Assembly: GCA_963795055.1 (NCBI GenBank)
Contig: CAWCGJ010000003.1
Span: 1-64,000, forward strand
DNA length: 64,000 bases
Source of the DNA: JASHPR01 sp963795055
GTDB lineage: Bacteria; Actinomycetota; Actinomycetes; Streptosporangiales; Streptosporangiaceae
Direction of reading: 5' to 3'
The notes beneath the pieces were generated by a model. That model had not been told where the DNA came from. It saw only the letters and a program-made list of their open reading frames with translations, and made no database searches. A program made the translations under genes and the position numbers. Shown piece after piece: positions 8,894 through 16,966 of this stretch. Positions within the stretch are counted from its first letter, which is position 1; every line of letters begins with the position of its first letter.

Positions 8894-10652
8894 AAGCAAG
8901 CCGCGAGGGCGGCGTGGGATTGCAGGCTGTGCGGCTGCACTGGCGAGCGAGGAGTTCGCGCTGGCATGCCGCGTGGACGAGGCGGGTTTGGTCACCGTCT
9001 GGTGAGCTGGGCCGTCCGTGGTGGACGAGGTAGTCGGCGTTGATCGCCCGGTGGACGATCTGCAGCCACCATCGTTCCCACTCGTGGGGGGATTGCGGCT
9101 GGTCGGCGGTCAGCACGGGTCCCCGGCAGATCGGGCAGCGGCCGTCCTGCCTGGTGAGCAGGCGCAGCGTGTAGCTGTCCAGCGGGGGTGTGACGCGCCG
9201 ACGCCGGGTGGCCCAGTACTCGGCCAGGGCGGGGTCATCTGGGGATGCTGCGCCTTTGACCATGGTGTGCCGGACGATGCCCGTCCAGGAGAACTTCACC
9301 AGGTGGGCGCCGCTGGCGGCGTCGCCGAACACCCAGTGGTCGTTCCTGAACTTGTTGTATTTGCCGAAGTAGCGGGCCACGATCCATTTCTTCGGCTTGC
9401 TGGCGTGCCTGAAGGTCGCCCACTTGTAGCAGAGCACCCACAGGTGACTGTCCAGGCTGGCGAACGTCCTGGACGAGACCACGCCCCGGTAGTAGGCCGA
9501 CCAGCCCCTGATGATGGGGTTGATCTTGACGATGACCGCCGCCGCGTTAGCTCCGCGCAGGGCGCGGAACTCGGTGCGGAGCCGTTCCCGGACTCGCTGG
9601 ATGGCCGCTTTCGAAGGTTTGATCAGCAGCTTGCCGTTGTATCGCCTGATGTTGAAGCCCAGGAAATCGTACCCATCATCGATGTGCACGATCCGGGTCT
9701 TTCCCTCGTTAAAGGTCAGGCCCCTGGGTGCCAGCCATCTGGCGATCGCGGCTTTGACCTGCTCCGCCTGCCGCTGGCTGTGGCAGAGCGCGACCAGATC
9801 GTCCGCATAGCGGATAACCATCGGTGAGCCCGGTTCAGCACATCCCGCCTTGTTGCTGTTGGCGGGGTAGTAACGGGCCCCGGCGGCTGTTTCCAGCCCG
9901 TGCAGTGCGACATTCAGTAGGAGAGGACTGATAATTCCGCCTTGCGGGGTTCCTTCCTCAGTCGGAGAAAACCCTTTCCCGACCTCGATCACTCCGGCTT
10001 TCAGCCAGTCCCGGATCAGGTCCCTGGCGGGAAACGACCCGATTGCTTCGACCAGTTTACCGTGATCGATCCTGTCGAATGCCGCTGCCAGGTCCGCGTC
10101 CAGCGCCCAGACCCGCTTAACGTTTGATGAACAGCAAGTCTGGAAGATCGCTGCGATCGCGTCATGGCAGCCTCGGCCCGGCCGAAATCCGTAAGACTTA
10201 GGCTCGAACCGGGATTCCCACTCAGGTTCCAGCGCGTTACGGACCCTGCCCTGGTGGCAGCGGTCCGCGACAACTGGAATTCCGAGCGGACGAAGTTTTG
10301 CACGATTTCCCGCCTTGGGTATATAAACCCGCTTGACCGGGCAGGGATGCCACGTTGAGGCGTCGCGGTGCACCCGCACCGCCAGCTCCATCCTGGCCCG
10401 GGGAGTCAGCGCGACCTCCCCATCGACCCCGGCGGTCTTGCGTCCAGCGTTCAGCTGCGTCGCCTGGCGCACGCTGACCAGCGTGTTGCTCCAGCTCCGC
10501 AGCATGAGTTTCTGCAGGTTCCTGACCGTGGCCAGGGAACCATCCCTCGCCGCCTGGAAGATCCGCTGCCGCAGGCGCCGTACGTTCTCCTCGTGCAGAC
10601 GCCAGTCAATGCCGTCCCAGTCGAGGGTCGCGTCCTCAGGTCCGTTCACCAT
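8877..10652 (-). CDS. ltrA: Group II intron reverse transcriptase/maturase with HNH domain
   Basis: The 591-aa intron-encoded protein promotes splicing and retrohoming of its own intron RNA. An RT N-terminal domain (about 10-80) precedes the RT core: VKRVYIPKAGNRAKLRPLGIP near 106, motif A DADLAAAFDRIDH near 185, GTPQGGIISPLL at 234 and the catalytic YADD at 282-285. The maturase X domain follows at about 350-440 (NPIIRGWSAYYRGV). A C-terminal HNH endonuclease domain runs from CPICRG at 506 to LVHAACQRE at 566. All key RT residues are present, so the enzyme looks active. Its stop codon lies in the domain V loop. Confidence 0.93.
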   Translation of the reverse strand: MVNGPEDATLDWDGIDWRLHEENVRRLRQRIFQAARDGSLATVRNLQKLMLRSWSNTLVSVRQATQLNAGRKTAGVDGEVALTPRARMELAVRVHRDASTWHPCPVKRVYIPKAGNRAKLRPLGIPVVADRCHQGRVRNALEPEWESRFEPKSYGFRPGRGCHDAIAAIFQTCCSSNVKRVWALDADLAAAFDRIDHGKLVEAIGSFPARDLIRDWLKAGVIEVGKGFSPTEEGTPQGGIISPLLLNVALHGLETAAGARYYPANSNKAGCAEPGSPMVIRYADDLVALCHSQRQAEQVKAAIARWLAPRGLTFNEGKTRIVHIDDGYDFLGFNIRRYNGKLLIKPSKAAIQRVRERLRTEFRALRGANAAAVIVKINPIIRGWSAYYRGVVSSRTFASLDSHLWVLCYKWATFRHASKPKKWIVARYFGKYNKFRNDHWVFGDAASGAHLVKFSWTGIVRHTMVKGAASPDDPALAEYWATRRRRVTPPLDSYTLRLLTRQDGRCPICRGPVLTADQPQSPHEWERWWLQIVHRAINADYLVHHGRPSSPDGDQTRLVHAACQRELLARQCSRTACNPTPPSRLACADSR

Positions 10653-11376
10653 CGGTGTCTAACTTGCCCTTCGGTTCCGACGCTTCCGGTTGCTTGCCTT
10701 CAAGGCTCACCTGCCCATGTCAGCGCCCCTTTCAGGGCCCGGGCACTAAGCCCGGTATCCGGCCAGTTATCCAGGAACGGCGGCCTGGAGGTGCCGCGCT
10801 GGCGTCCTGGTTTCCTGCTGACTTTCGTCCCCCGGCGCCTTGCTTTCGCCCGGCGCCGAGAGTGCCGTCTCCGGCACGGCCGGCATTCGCTTTTTGGGCA
10901 TCCTGTTCCCGGCAGGGAATTCCGCGTTGCTTACGGTCGGCCTACCGGACCGCCCCCAGGCGGCCCAGACCCTGCCGGGGTTCCCGTGTTCCGCACGTGT
11001 GAGATACGACCGGGGTGGGTGCCTCCTATACTCCGGGGCGGTGGTGTCCTCCCGGTCAGCGATGGGTCTCTGATCGGCACCTGCCGTTTCACAGCGGCTA
11101 GCCCTATCATCCGCCTCACGCAATCCACCGGCGGAAGTCACGATTACGAAGCATGCGGAGATTCACCTGCATTCACCCGCCCGGTCTTCCCCTCGCCCGC
11201 CATCACCGGGTGGAACGGCAACGGCTTCGGCTTTTACCCTGGGCTTCGCACCCCGCGGTTGCCCACGACGCACGCCAAGGCGGGGACGGTCCCGCGGACA
11301 CTGGACCGGGTCATGTCCTCAGCATTTGAACCTCCAAACAACATGACCACTCACGTCGTGCGACCTCACGTCGCAC

Positions 11377-12329
11377 CCCACCGCTCGTGGTAAAGGGCGA
11401 TGAGCGCCTCGGCGGGCCAGGCGCGGTGATCGAGCAGGGTGGTGGCCAGCCGGTAGCTGCCGCCGTAGCGGGTGCCGTCGTGGCAGGTCACGGTCACGCT
11501 GGCGGTGATGATCCGTGCTTTCACCCCGCCGATGACCGCCAGGACCGACCCGTCGGGCAAGTGCGCCAGCAGCGGCGGGCGGCGGTTGGAGGCCAGCCGG
11601 ATCAGGAACTGGGCCCCGGTGGCGGCGACCTCGCGCAAGAACTCCCCGGCGTAAAAACCGCGGTCCATCAGCACCAGCATGGTCTCATCGAGCAGGTGCA
11701 GCAGCCGGCGCGCCCAGGCGATCTCCCCCTCGGCGGTGGTGCCGAACGCCGCGCCAAGCAGCGCCCGGGTGCCGGTCTCCGCCAGCGTCATCAGCTGGAT
11801 GACCGGGTAGCCGGTCTCCCCGAGCGCGGCGTTCATCTTCCCCAGCCAGTCCCGGTTCCGCCCGGTGTCAGGGACCTTGATCGTGCGGCACCCGTCGAAG
11901 GCGACGGTCCGGTACCGGCCAAAACACACACCCGGGGTGCGCGGCCAGGCCGCCGGCCCGGCCAGCGCCTCGAACAGCGCTCTCACCGGCGCCGCGCCCA
12001 GCCGCCGCCGCAAGTCCCGCAGCGCCCTCGCCGAGGGCACCGCCAGGCCCAGCCCGTCCAGCGCCGCGGTCAGCTTCGCCCATACCCCCAGGTACCCCGG
12101 TCTCGGGGAACAGGCACATCGCCAGCACGAAATACAGCCCGACCCGCGACGGCAGCACCCGCAGCCGGCGCTCTCGCCGGCGCGTCTCCTCCAGCACCGC
12201 CTCGGCCAGCTCGAACGGCACGATCTGGGTCAGCTCGCCCAGATGCCCGGGCGCGAACACCCCCGCCGCCACGGTGATCGTCGTGGTGATGGTCGTGACA
12301 GCAGCACTGATGGCAGACTGAACGCGCAA
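11377..12329 (-). pseudogene. IS4-family transposase, 5' exon with a 1-base insertion
   Basis: The 5' exon starts at TTG 12329 behind AGGACCTCCG and encodes the N-terminal domain (FAPGHLGELTQIVPFELAEAVL, LYFVLAMCLFPETG). After an extra G in a four-G run near 12093 the frame continues as VPSARALRDLRRRLG, then TVAFDGCRTIKVPDT (first catalytic Asp), MLVLMDRGFYAGEF (second Asp) and LYHERW at the intron boundary. Exon 1 is 953 nt; removing the one extra base gives 317 codons plus one base, which fits the split codon exactly. The corrected spliced protein would be 477 aa. As sequenced the transposase is inactive. Confidence 0.8.
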
Positions 12330-12437
12330 CGGAGGTCCTCGGCGACGGGCTGATCTTGGTCGACACCCGTCCTACCGGACCTCCGTTAGAGGCGCCACGC
12401 CGGTACCCGCAAACCCTTGACAGCCGCCCGCAGACGC

Positions 12438-12455
12438 TAACCCCCCGGCATTGGG
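12438..12455 (-). repeat. Terminal inverted repeat, transposase 5' side
   Basis: This right end of the IS is the inverted copy of 8321-8338, with one mismatch. It is directly followed by the second CCTAGA. Confidence 0.8.
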
Positions 12456-12461
12456 CCTAGA
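12456..12461. repeat. Target-site duplication, right copy
   Basis: This is the second CCTAGA copy. Read on the minus strand it supplies the TAG stop of the small gene at 12457-12752. Confidence 0.7.
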
Positions 12462-12752
12462 CCATCGCCATCAGGCAGCCGTCCCAGTACGCCGCGACCT
12501 TGGGCTGGCGCCGGCCGCGCAGGCCGATCTCGAGCACGTCAGGGCGTAGGCCGCCGACGCCGCGGAACCAGACCTGCACGCCGTCCGCGGGCACCGGGCC
12601 GAACCCGGACAGACCGGGCGGCGGCTCGGTCGCCGCGTGCATCCACGGCGGCGAGCCCGCGCAGCACAGCCGCAGTTAGCGGCCCAGACCCACAGCCGGC
12701 CGCCTCGTTGCTGGACGAACTCGGCCGCGTCACTGCTGATCGCGACCTCCAT
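12457..12752 (-). pseudogene. Small conserved hypothetical protein, frameshifted
   Basis: An ATG at 12752 begins MEVAISSDAAEFVQQRGGRLWVW. After a 1-base shift near 12675 the protein continues LRLCCAGSPPWMHAATEPPPG and ends GLRGRRQPKVAAYWDGCLMAMV. Stitched, it is a protein of about 98 residues with a CC pair and a conserved AYWDGC end. I do not recognise a named family; the start faintly recalls HesB/IscA-type proteins, but the usual cysteine spacing is absent. It converges on the VOC gene; the IS element sits between their stop codons. Confidence 0.5.
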
Positions 12753-12767
12753 GCTCACCACGATAGG

Positions 12768-12847
12768 CCGGCCACCGGGAGGCTGGCCAGTGCGGCCCAG
12801 GTGCCGGCCACCGGGAGGCTGGCCAGTGCGGCCCAGGTGCCGGCCAC
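12768..12847. repeat. 36-bp direct tandem repeat, 2.2 copies
   Basis: Two identical 36-bp units start at 12768 and 12804, followed by an 8-base third copy (CCGGCCAC). The array fills the gap between the divergent genes at 12752 (minus) and 12901 (plus), where promoters or operators would lie. Confidence 0.85.
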
Positions 12848-12900
12848 GCCGGCGCTCACCCCTAGATTGGCCCTGATGCCCGCCAACGGGAGGGAGCGCG

Positions 12901-13959
12901 ATGGCGCCGCGAGTCACCAGCGACCTGCTGCTGGTCGGGAGCCTGCCCGCCGCGTCGACCGACGCGGCGCTGCGCGCGGCCAGCGAGTTCTTCGGCGACC
13001 TGGTCTTCGCGCTGCCGGACGGTGAGACCGGTCCGCGGGCGGCGTGGGTCGGCTACGAGCGGGAGCGGCTGGTCCGCCCCCACCCCGGCGTCGAGACCGT
13101 CGAGGAAACCGAGTCGCCCACCGGCATCCCGCGGCACGCCTACGAGACCCCGGTGTTCCGGATCCGCCCCGGCGTCACCGAGCTGCACTGGGACTCCTGG
13201 CCCCGCGTCGACGACGCCATCTCCTCGTACCAGCAGTTCCGCGGCCTGCGCGCCGAGGGCGTGATCCCGGCCGGGCTCCGGTTCCAGGTCGGCCTCCCGT
13301 TCCCGTCCAGCGCGCTCAACGGGTTCAAGGCGGACTTCGCGGCCGACTACCCGGTGGCCGAGCGCGGCTTCGAGGACCTCGTCGCCCGCGAGTTGCAGCG
13401 GCTCACCGCGGCCATCCCGCCGCAGGACCTGGCGATCCAGTGGGACGTCGCGTACGAGGTGCTCGACCTGGAGGGCGTGCTGGCGTGGACCGCGCCCGGC
13501 GCCTGGGAGCGCTTCGCCGGCCCGGTGGGCCGGCTGACCCGGCTCATCCCGCCGGAGGTCCTGGTCGGCTACCACCTGTGCTACGGGACGTTCCCCGAGT
13601 GGCCCATGTACGAGGCCCGGGACATGGCCCTGCTGGTGCGCATGGCCAACTACGCCGTGGCCAACTCGGGGCGCCCGGTCGACTGGCTGCACCTGGCCGG
13701 GCCGCGCTACCTGCGCAGCGAGGACGCCGGCTTCTTCCGGCCCCTGGCCGGCCTCGACGCCGGCGATGCGCGCGTCTACCTCGGCATCGTCTTGCCGGTG
13801 GACGGCGTGGCGGGCCTGCGACGGCGCCAGGCGACCGCGTCGGCGCAGTTGGCCGACTTCGGCGTGGCCCGGTACTGCGGGTTCGGCCGCCAGCCCGGCC
13901 GGGACGGCACGCAAACCTTGCGTGACCACCGGCAGGCCGCCCTGGCCTCGCGCGGCTGA
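12901..13959 (+). CDS. UROD/MetE-like superfamily protein
   Basis: This 352-aa protein begins at an ATG behind GGGAGGGAGCGCG. The conserved stretches LPDGETGPRAAWVGYERERL, LRFQVGLPFP, DLAIQWDVAYEVLDLEG, HLCYGTFPEWP and VDWLHLAGPRYL match the TIM-barrel fold of the UROD/MetE-like superfamily. That superfamily includes cobalamin-independent methionine synthase and uroporphyrinogen decarboxylase. Zinc-binding H-C-C residues of MetE are not evident, so methyl transfer to homocysteine cannot be claimed. It is usually annotated as hypothetical. No operon partner is visible. Confidence 0.65.
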   Translation: MAPRVTSDLLLVGSLPAASTDAALRAASEFFGDLVFALPDGETGPRAAWVGYERERLVRPHPGVETVEETESPTGIPRHAYETPVFRIRPGVTELHWDSWPRVDDAISSYQQFRGLRAEGVIPAGLRFQVGLPFPSSALNGFKADFAADYPVAERGFEDLVARELQRLTAAIPPQDLAIQWDVAYEVLDLEGVLAWTAPGAWERFAGPVGRLTRLIPPEVLVGYHLCYGTFPEWPMYEARDMALLVRMANYAVANSGRPVDWLHLAGPRYLRSEDAGFFRPLAGLDAGDARVYLGIVLPVDGVAGLRRRQATASAQLADFGVARYCGFGRQPGRDGTQTLRDHRQAALASRG

Positions 13960-13975
13960 GCCCGGCGGCGGGCCC

Positions 13976-14626
13976 TCAGCCCGGCTCGACCAGGATCACC
14001 TCGAGCGTGCGGGGCCCGTGCACGCCCTCCACGCGCGACAGCTCGATGTCGCTGGTCGCGGACGGCCCGCTGATCCAGGTGAGCGGCTGGCCCGAGCGCG
14101 GCGCCAGCCGGTCGATCGCCTCGGGCACCAGCCCGACGACCTGGTCGGCGCGCACGAGGCACAGGTGGTAGTCGGGCACCAGGGTGATCGCGCGCCGGCC
14201 CTGGTCGGGCGAGCCGTCCAGGACGATGGTCCCGGTCTCCGCGATCGCGACCGCGGCCCCGGTGATCACGCCGTCGACGGCGTCCAGGTCCTGGGGGGAA
14301 AGGTCGTCGTCGATGATCAGGTCGACGTCGGGCGGCAGCGCCTGGAGCACCACCAGGAGGTCCAGGCCGGCCGGCACCACCACGCGCCGTACCCCGCGCT
14401 CGGTCAGCGCCGCGCGGACGGTGCCGGCGAGTTCGGGGCGCGTCACGCGGCGGACCGCGGCCCGGTAGTCGGCCAGCCGCTCGGCGAGCAGGTCCAGCAG
14501 CGGCGCGCCGTCCAGGCGGCCCACGGTCCGGTAGGCGGGCGCGGCCGGCGGGCTGACGTCCGTTAGGGAATCCGTTCCGGGATCAGCCTGAGCGGAGCCG
14601 AGCGCGGCGCGGATCCGGGACAGCAC
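13976..14626 (-). CDS. lutC: L-lactate utilization protein LutC
   Basis: This 216-aa LUD-domain protein is the third subunit of the LutABC lactate-oxidising complex. Visible signatures are LSRIRAALG at the start, ALTERGVRRVVVPAGLD, GVITGAAVAIAETGTIVLDGSPDQGRRAITLVPDYHLCLV (the typical LutC core) and SGPSATSDIELSRVEGVHGPR near the end. The GTG at 14626 is the only usable start; the frame upstream is open but has no start codon and overlaps the tail of lutB. It is the last gene of the lacI-lutA-lutB-lutC unit, 84 bp after the frame-corrected end of lutB. Confidence 0.88.
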   Translation of the reverse strand: MLSRIRAALGSAQADPGTDSLTDVSPPAAPAYRTVGRLDGAPLLDLLAERLADYRAAVRRVTRPELAGTVRAALTERGVRRVVVPAGLDLLVVLQALPPDVDLIIDDDLSPQDLDAVDGVITGAAVAIAETGTIVLDGSPDQGRRAITLVPDYHLCLVRADQVVGLVPEAIDRLAPRSGQPLTWISGPSATSDIELSRVEGVHGPRTLEVILVEPG

Positions 14627-16212
14627 CTCATCGCGGGGGGTTCCGGGCCATCGGGGTCCGGGGTGTCCCCGGGGGGCACTGTGCCCCCCCGGGCTAGCAC
14701 GGCGTGGAGGTCATGACCGCTCCCGGCCGGACTCGCGCCACCACTGCCGGAACGTCCGGGCCGGCGGGGCGGGGGCGTCGCGCGCCCGGGTCCAGGCGGA
14801 CAGCGGCGGCGGCAGCGCGCGGATCCGGCCGCCGCGGCCCAGCGCGCGGCCGGGCCGGCCTGCTGCGCCGCGCCGTAGCGCCGCGGGTCGGCCAGGACCC
14901 AGGAGGCCGCGGCCATCGTCACCGCCTCGGCGCTGGGCCGGCGGCGGGCGCGCCGCGCCTCCTCGACGTGCCGGGCGCGCAGGTAGACCAGCAGCGACGG
15001 GATGTCGATCTTCACCGGGCAGGCGTCGTAGCACGCGCCGCACAGCGACGACGCGTACGGCAGCGTGGCGTTGTCCTCCACGCCGGTCAGCAGCGGCGAC
15101 AACACCGCGCCGATCGGGCCCGGATAGACCGATCCGTAGGCGTGGCCGCCGGTGCGCTCGTAGACCGGGCACACGTTCAGGCACGCCGAGCAGCGGATGC
15201 AATGCAGTGCCTGCCGACCGGTCTCGTCGGCCAGCGCGGCGGTCCGCCCGTTGTCCAGCAGCACCAGGTGGAACTGCTGCGGGCCGTCGCCGGGCGTCAC
15301 CCCGGTCCACAACGAGGTGTAGGGGTTCATCCGCTCGCCCGTGGACGAGCGGGGCAGCAGCTGCAGGAACACGCCCAGGTCCCGCCAGGCCGGGATGACC
15401 TTCTCGATCCCCATGACCGTGATCAGCGTCGGCGGCAGGGTCAGGCACATCCGGCCGTTGCCCTCGGATTCCAGGACGCACAGGGTGCCGGTCTCCGCGA
15501 CCGCGAAGTTGGCCCCGCTGATGCCGACCCGCGCAGACAGGAACTTGCGCCGCAGGTGCAGCCGGGCCGCCTCGGCCAGCGCGGCCGGGTCGTCGGTCAG
15601 CCCCGGGTCGACGTCGCCCATCTCGCGCAGGAAGATCTCCCGGATCTCGGCCCGGTTGCGGTGGATGGCGGGCACCAGGATGTGCGAGGAGCGGTCGTGG
15701 CCGAGCTGGATGATGAGCTCGGCGAGATCGGTCTCGTAGGCCGTGATGCCCGCCGCGGCGAGCGCGTCGTTGAGCCCGATCTCGTCGGTGGCCAGGGACT
15801 TGACCTTGACGGCTTCCGACGAGCCCGCGGCCCGGACCAGGTCGGTCACGATCTGGTTGGCCTCGGGCGCGTCCCGGGCCCAGTGCACGGACCCGCCGCG
15901 CGCCTGGACCTGGGCCTCCAGCTGTTCCAGGTAGCGGTCCAGGTGCCGCATGGTCTCGGCCTTGATGGCCTGGCCCGCCGCGCGCAGCGCCTCCCAGTCC
16001 GGCAGCTCGGCCACGACCGCGGCGCGCTTGGCGCGGATGGTGGCGGTCGCCTGGTTCAGGTTGCGGCGCAGCTGGCTGTCGGCCAGCGCCCGGCGGGCGG
16101 CCACTGGGAACGGCTCGCTGCCGCGCAGGTGGCCGACGCCGCGTGGCGCGGTCGGCAGGGCCGGCGCCGTCGGCGGGTCCGGCGGGGCCGGCAGGCCCAG
16201 GAACGTGGTCAT
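14563..16212 (-). CDS. lutB: L-lactate utilization iron-sulfur protein LutB, C terminus frameshifted
   Basis: LutB carries the two [4Fe-4S] clusters of the lactate dehydrogenase complex. The LUD domain (about 60-300) includes NFAVAETGTLCVLESEGNGRM. The cluster motifs CIRCSACLNVCPVY and CGACYDACPVKIDIP follow, then LLVYLRARHVEE. The start ATG overlaps the stop of lutA (ATGA). As sequenced, the frame runs on to 14563 and overlaps lutC. A 1-base change near 14829 would restore the family C terminus (IRALPPPLSAWTRARD and FRQWWRES) ending at 14711. The clusters lie before the lesion, so a partly functional protein is possible. Confidence 0.85.
   Translation of the reverse strand: MTTFLGLPAPPDPPTAPALPTAPRGVGHLRGSEPFPVAARRALADSQLRRNLNQATATIRAKRAAVVAELPDWEALRAAGQAIKAETMRHLDRYLEQLEAQVQARGGSVHWARDAPEANQIVTDLVRAAGSSEAVKVKSLATDEIGLNDALAAAGITAYETDLAELIIQLGHDRSSHILVPAIHRNRAEIREIFLREMGDVDPGLTDDPAALAEAARLHLRRKFLSARVGISGANFAVAETGTLCVLESEGNGRMCLTLPPTLITVMGIEKVIPAWRDLGVFLQLLPRSSTGERMNPYTSLWTGVTPGDGPQQFHLVLLDNGRTAALADETGRQALHCIRCSACLNVCPVYERTGGHAYGSVYPGPIGAVLSPLLTGVEDNATLPYASSLCGACYDACPVKIDIPSLLVYLRARHVEEARRARRRPSAEAVTMAAASWVLADPRRYGAAQQAGPAARWAAAAGSARCRRRCPPGPGRATPPPRRPGRSGSGGASPAGSGHDLHAVLARGGTVPPGDTPDPDGPEPPAMRCCPGSAPRSAPLRLIPERIP
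14667..14693. terminator. Long GC inverted repeat between lutB and lutC
   Basis: Arms at 14667-14679 and 14681-14693 pair at 12 of 13 positions around a single T (core GGGGGGCAC-T-GTGCCCCCC). No T-run follows. It lies in the 84-bp gap between the corrected lutB end and lutC, so it may attenuate lutC or stabilise the upstream message. Confidence 0.5.
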
Positions 16213-16955
16213 CCGGTCCCGCCTCCGTCCTTGGTCGAGGCGAGGATCTCGGCGAGGTGCACGGTCTTCACCCCGGCGCGCAGCCGGGACAGGCCGCCGC
16301 CGATGTGCATCAGGCAGGAGCTGTCGCCGGCCGTGCACACCTCGGCCCGGGTGTCGAGCACGCTGCGCATCTTGTCGGCCAGCATCGCCGTTGAGGTGTC
16401 GGCATTCTTGATCGCGAACGTGCCGCCGAACCCGCAGCAGACCTCCGCGTCCGGCAGGTCCACCAGCTCCAGGCCGGCCACCTGCCGCAGCAGCCGGACC
16501 GGCCGGTCGGCCACCCCCAGCAGCCGCAGCGAGTGGCAGGTCGGGTGGTAGGTGACCCGGTGCGGGTAGTGGGCGCCCACGTCCTCCACCCCGAGCACGT
16601 CGGTGAGCAGCTGCGACAGCTCGAACGTCCGCCCGGCCACCGCCTCGGCGCGGTCGGCCAGGCGGGGGTCGCCCCAGCGCCGGGCGACCATCGCGTGCTG
16701 GTGCCGGACCGAGCCCACGCACGAGCCGGACGGGGCGACGATCACGTCGTAGGGCTCGAACGTCTCGACGTAGCGGCGGATCAGCGGCAGGGCCTCGCGC
16801 TGGTAGCCGGTGTTGATGTGCATCTGGCCGCAGCAGGTTTGCGCCTCGGGGAACGCCACCTGGTGGCCGAGGCGCTCCAGCAGCACCGTGGTGGACTTGC
16901 CCACGTCGGGGAACAGCGTGTCCGCCAGGCAGGTGACGAACAGGGCTATCCGCAT
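16209..16955 (-). CDS. lutA: L-lactate utilization protein LutA
   Basis: This 248-aa (Fe-S)-binding protein is made of two cysteine-rich (CCG) domains like glycolate oxidase GlcF and heterodisulfide reductase subunits. The motifs are TCCGQMHINTGYQ near residue 40 and VCCGFGGTFAIKN near 190, with HPTCHSLR between them. It transfers electrons in the LutABC complex that oxidises L-lactate to pyruvate. The ATG at 16955 has AAGGA about 9 bases upstream; an in-frame ATG at 16964 is less well placed. It starts 11 bp after the lacI-type regulator and overlaps lutB by 4 bp. Confidence 0.9.
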   Translation of the reverse strand: MRIALFVTCLADTLFPDVGKSTTVLLERLGHQVAFPEAQTCCGQMHINTGYQREALPLIRRYVETFEPYDVIVAPSGSCVGSVRHQHAMVARRWGDPRLADRAEAVAGRTFELSQLLTDVLGVEDVGAHYPHRVTYHPTCHSLRLLGVADRPVRLLRQVAGLELVDLPDAEVCCGFGGTFAIKNADTSTAMLADKMRSVLDTRAEVCTAGDSSCLMHIGGGLSRLRAGVKTVHLAEILASTKDGGGTG

Positions 16956-16966
16956 GGACAGCATCC

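Larger units (their letters stand above)
8818..11376 (-). mobile_element. Group II intron with reverse transcriptase/maturase
   Basis: The 5' boundary (minus strand) is TGGG|GTGCGAC, matching the group II GUGYG consensus. The 3' boundary is CTTACCCGAC|AACACGAG, with the usual terminal A-Y. Length is 2,559 nt. Joining the flanks recreates a Glu codon and restores the IS4 motif YHERWEHEV in frame, which fixes both splice sites. A domain V/VI pair precedes the 3' end and the encoded RT lies in domain IV. Domains I-III occupy about 10653-11376. The RT type with an HNH domain suggests a chloroplast-like/IIB lineage; that subclass is inference. Confidence 0.9.
8321..12455 (-). mobile_element. IS4-family insertion sequence carrying a group II intron
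   Basis: The element is bounded by near-identical terminal inverted repeats: CCCAATGCCGGGGAGTTA at the left, and CCCAATGCCGGGGGGTTA as the reverse complement of the right end. It is flanked by the 6-bp direct repeat CCTAGA. Its single transposase gene runs on the minus strand and is interrupted by a group II intron at 8818-11376. Removing the intron leaves a 1.58-kb IS, normal for the IS4 group. The insertion lies between two convergent genes. Confidence 0.85.

Noticed and set aside
10653..11376. Plus-strand open frames across the intron 5' region
   Set aside because: They run antisense to intron domains I-III and show no protein family features.
14563..14710. True C-terminal extension of LutB overlapping lutC
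   Set aside because: The expected family C terminus is present in another frame ending at 14711, so the extension is the product of a frameshift.
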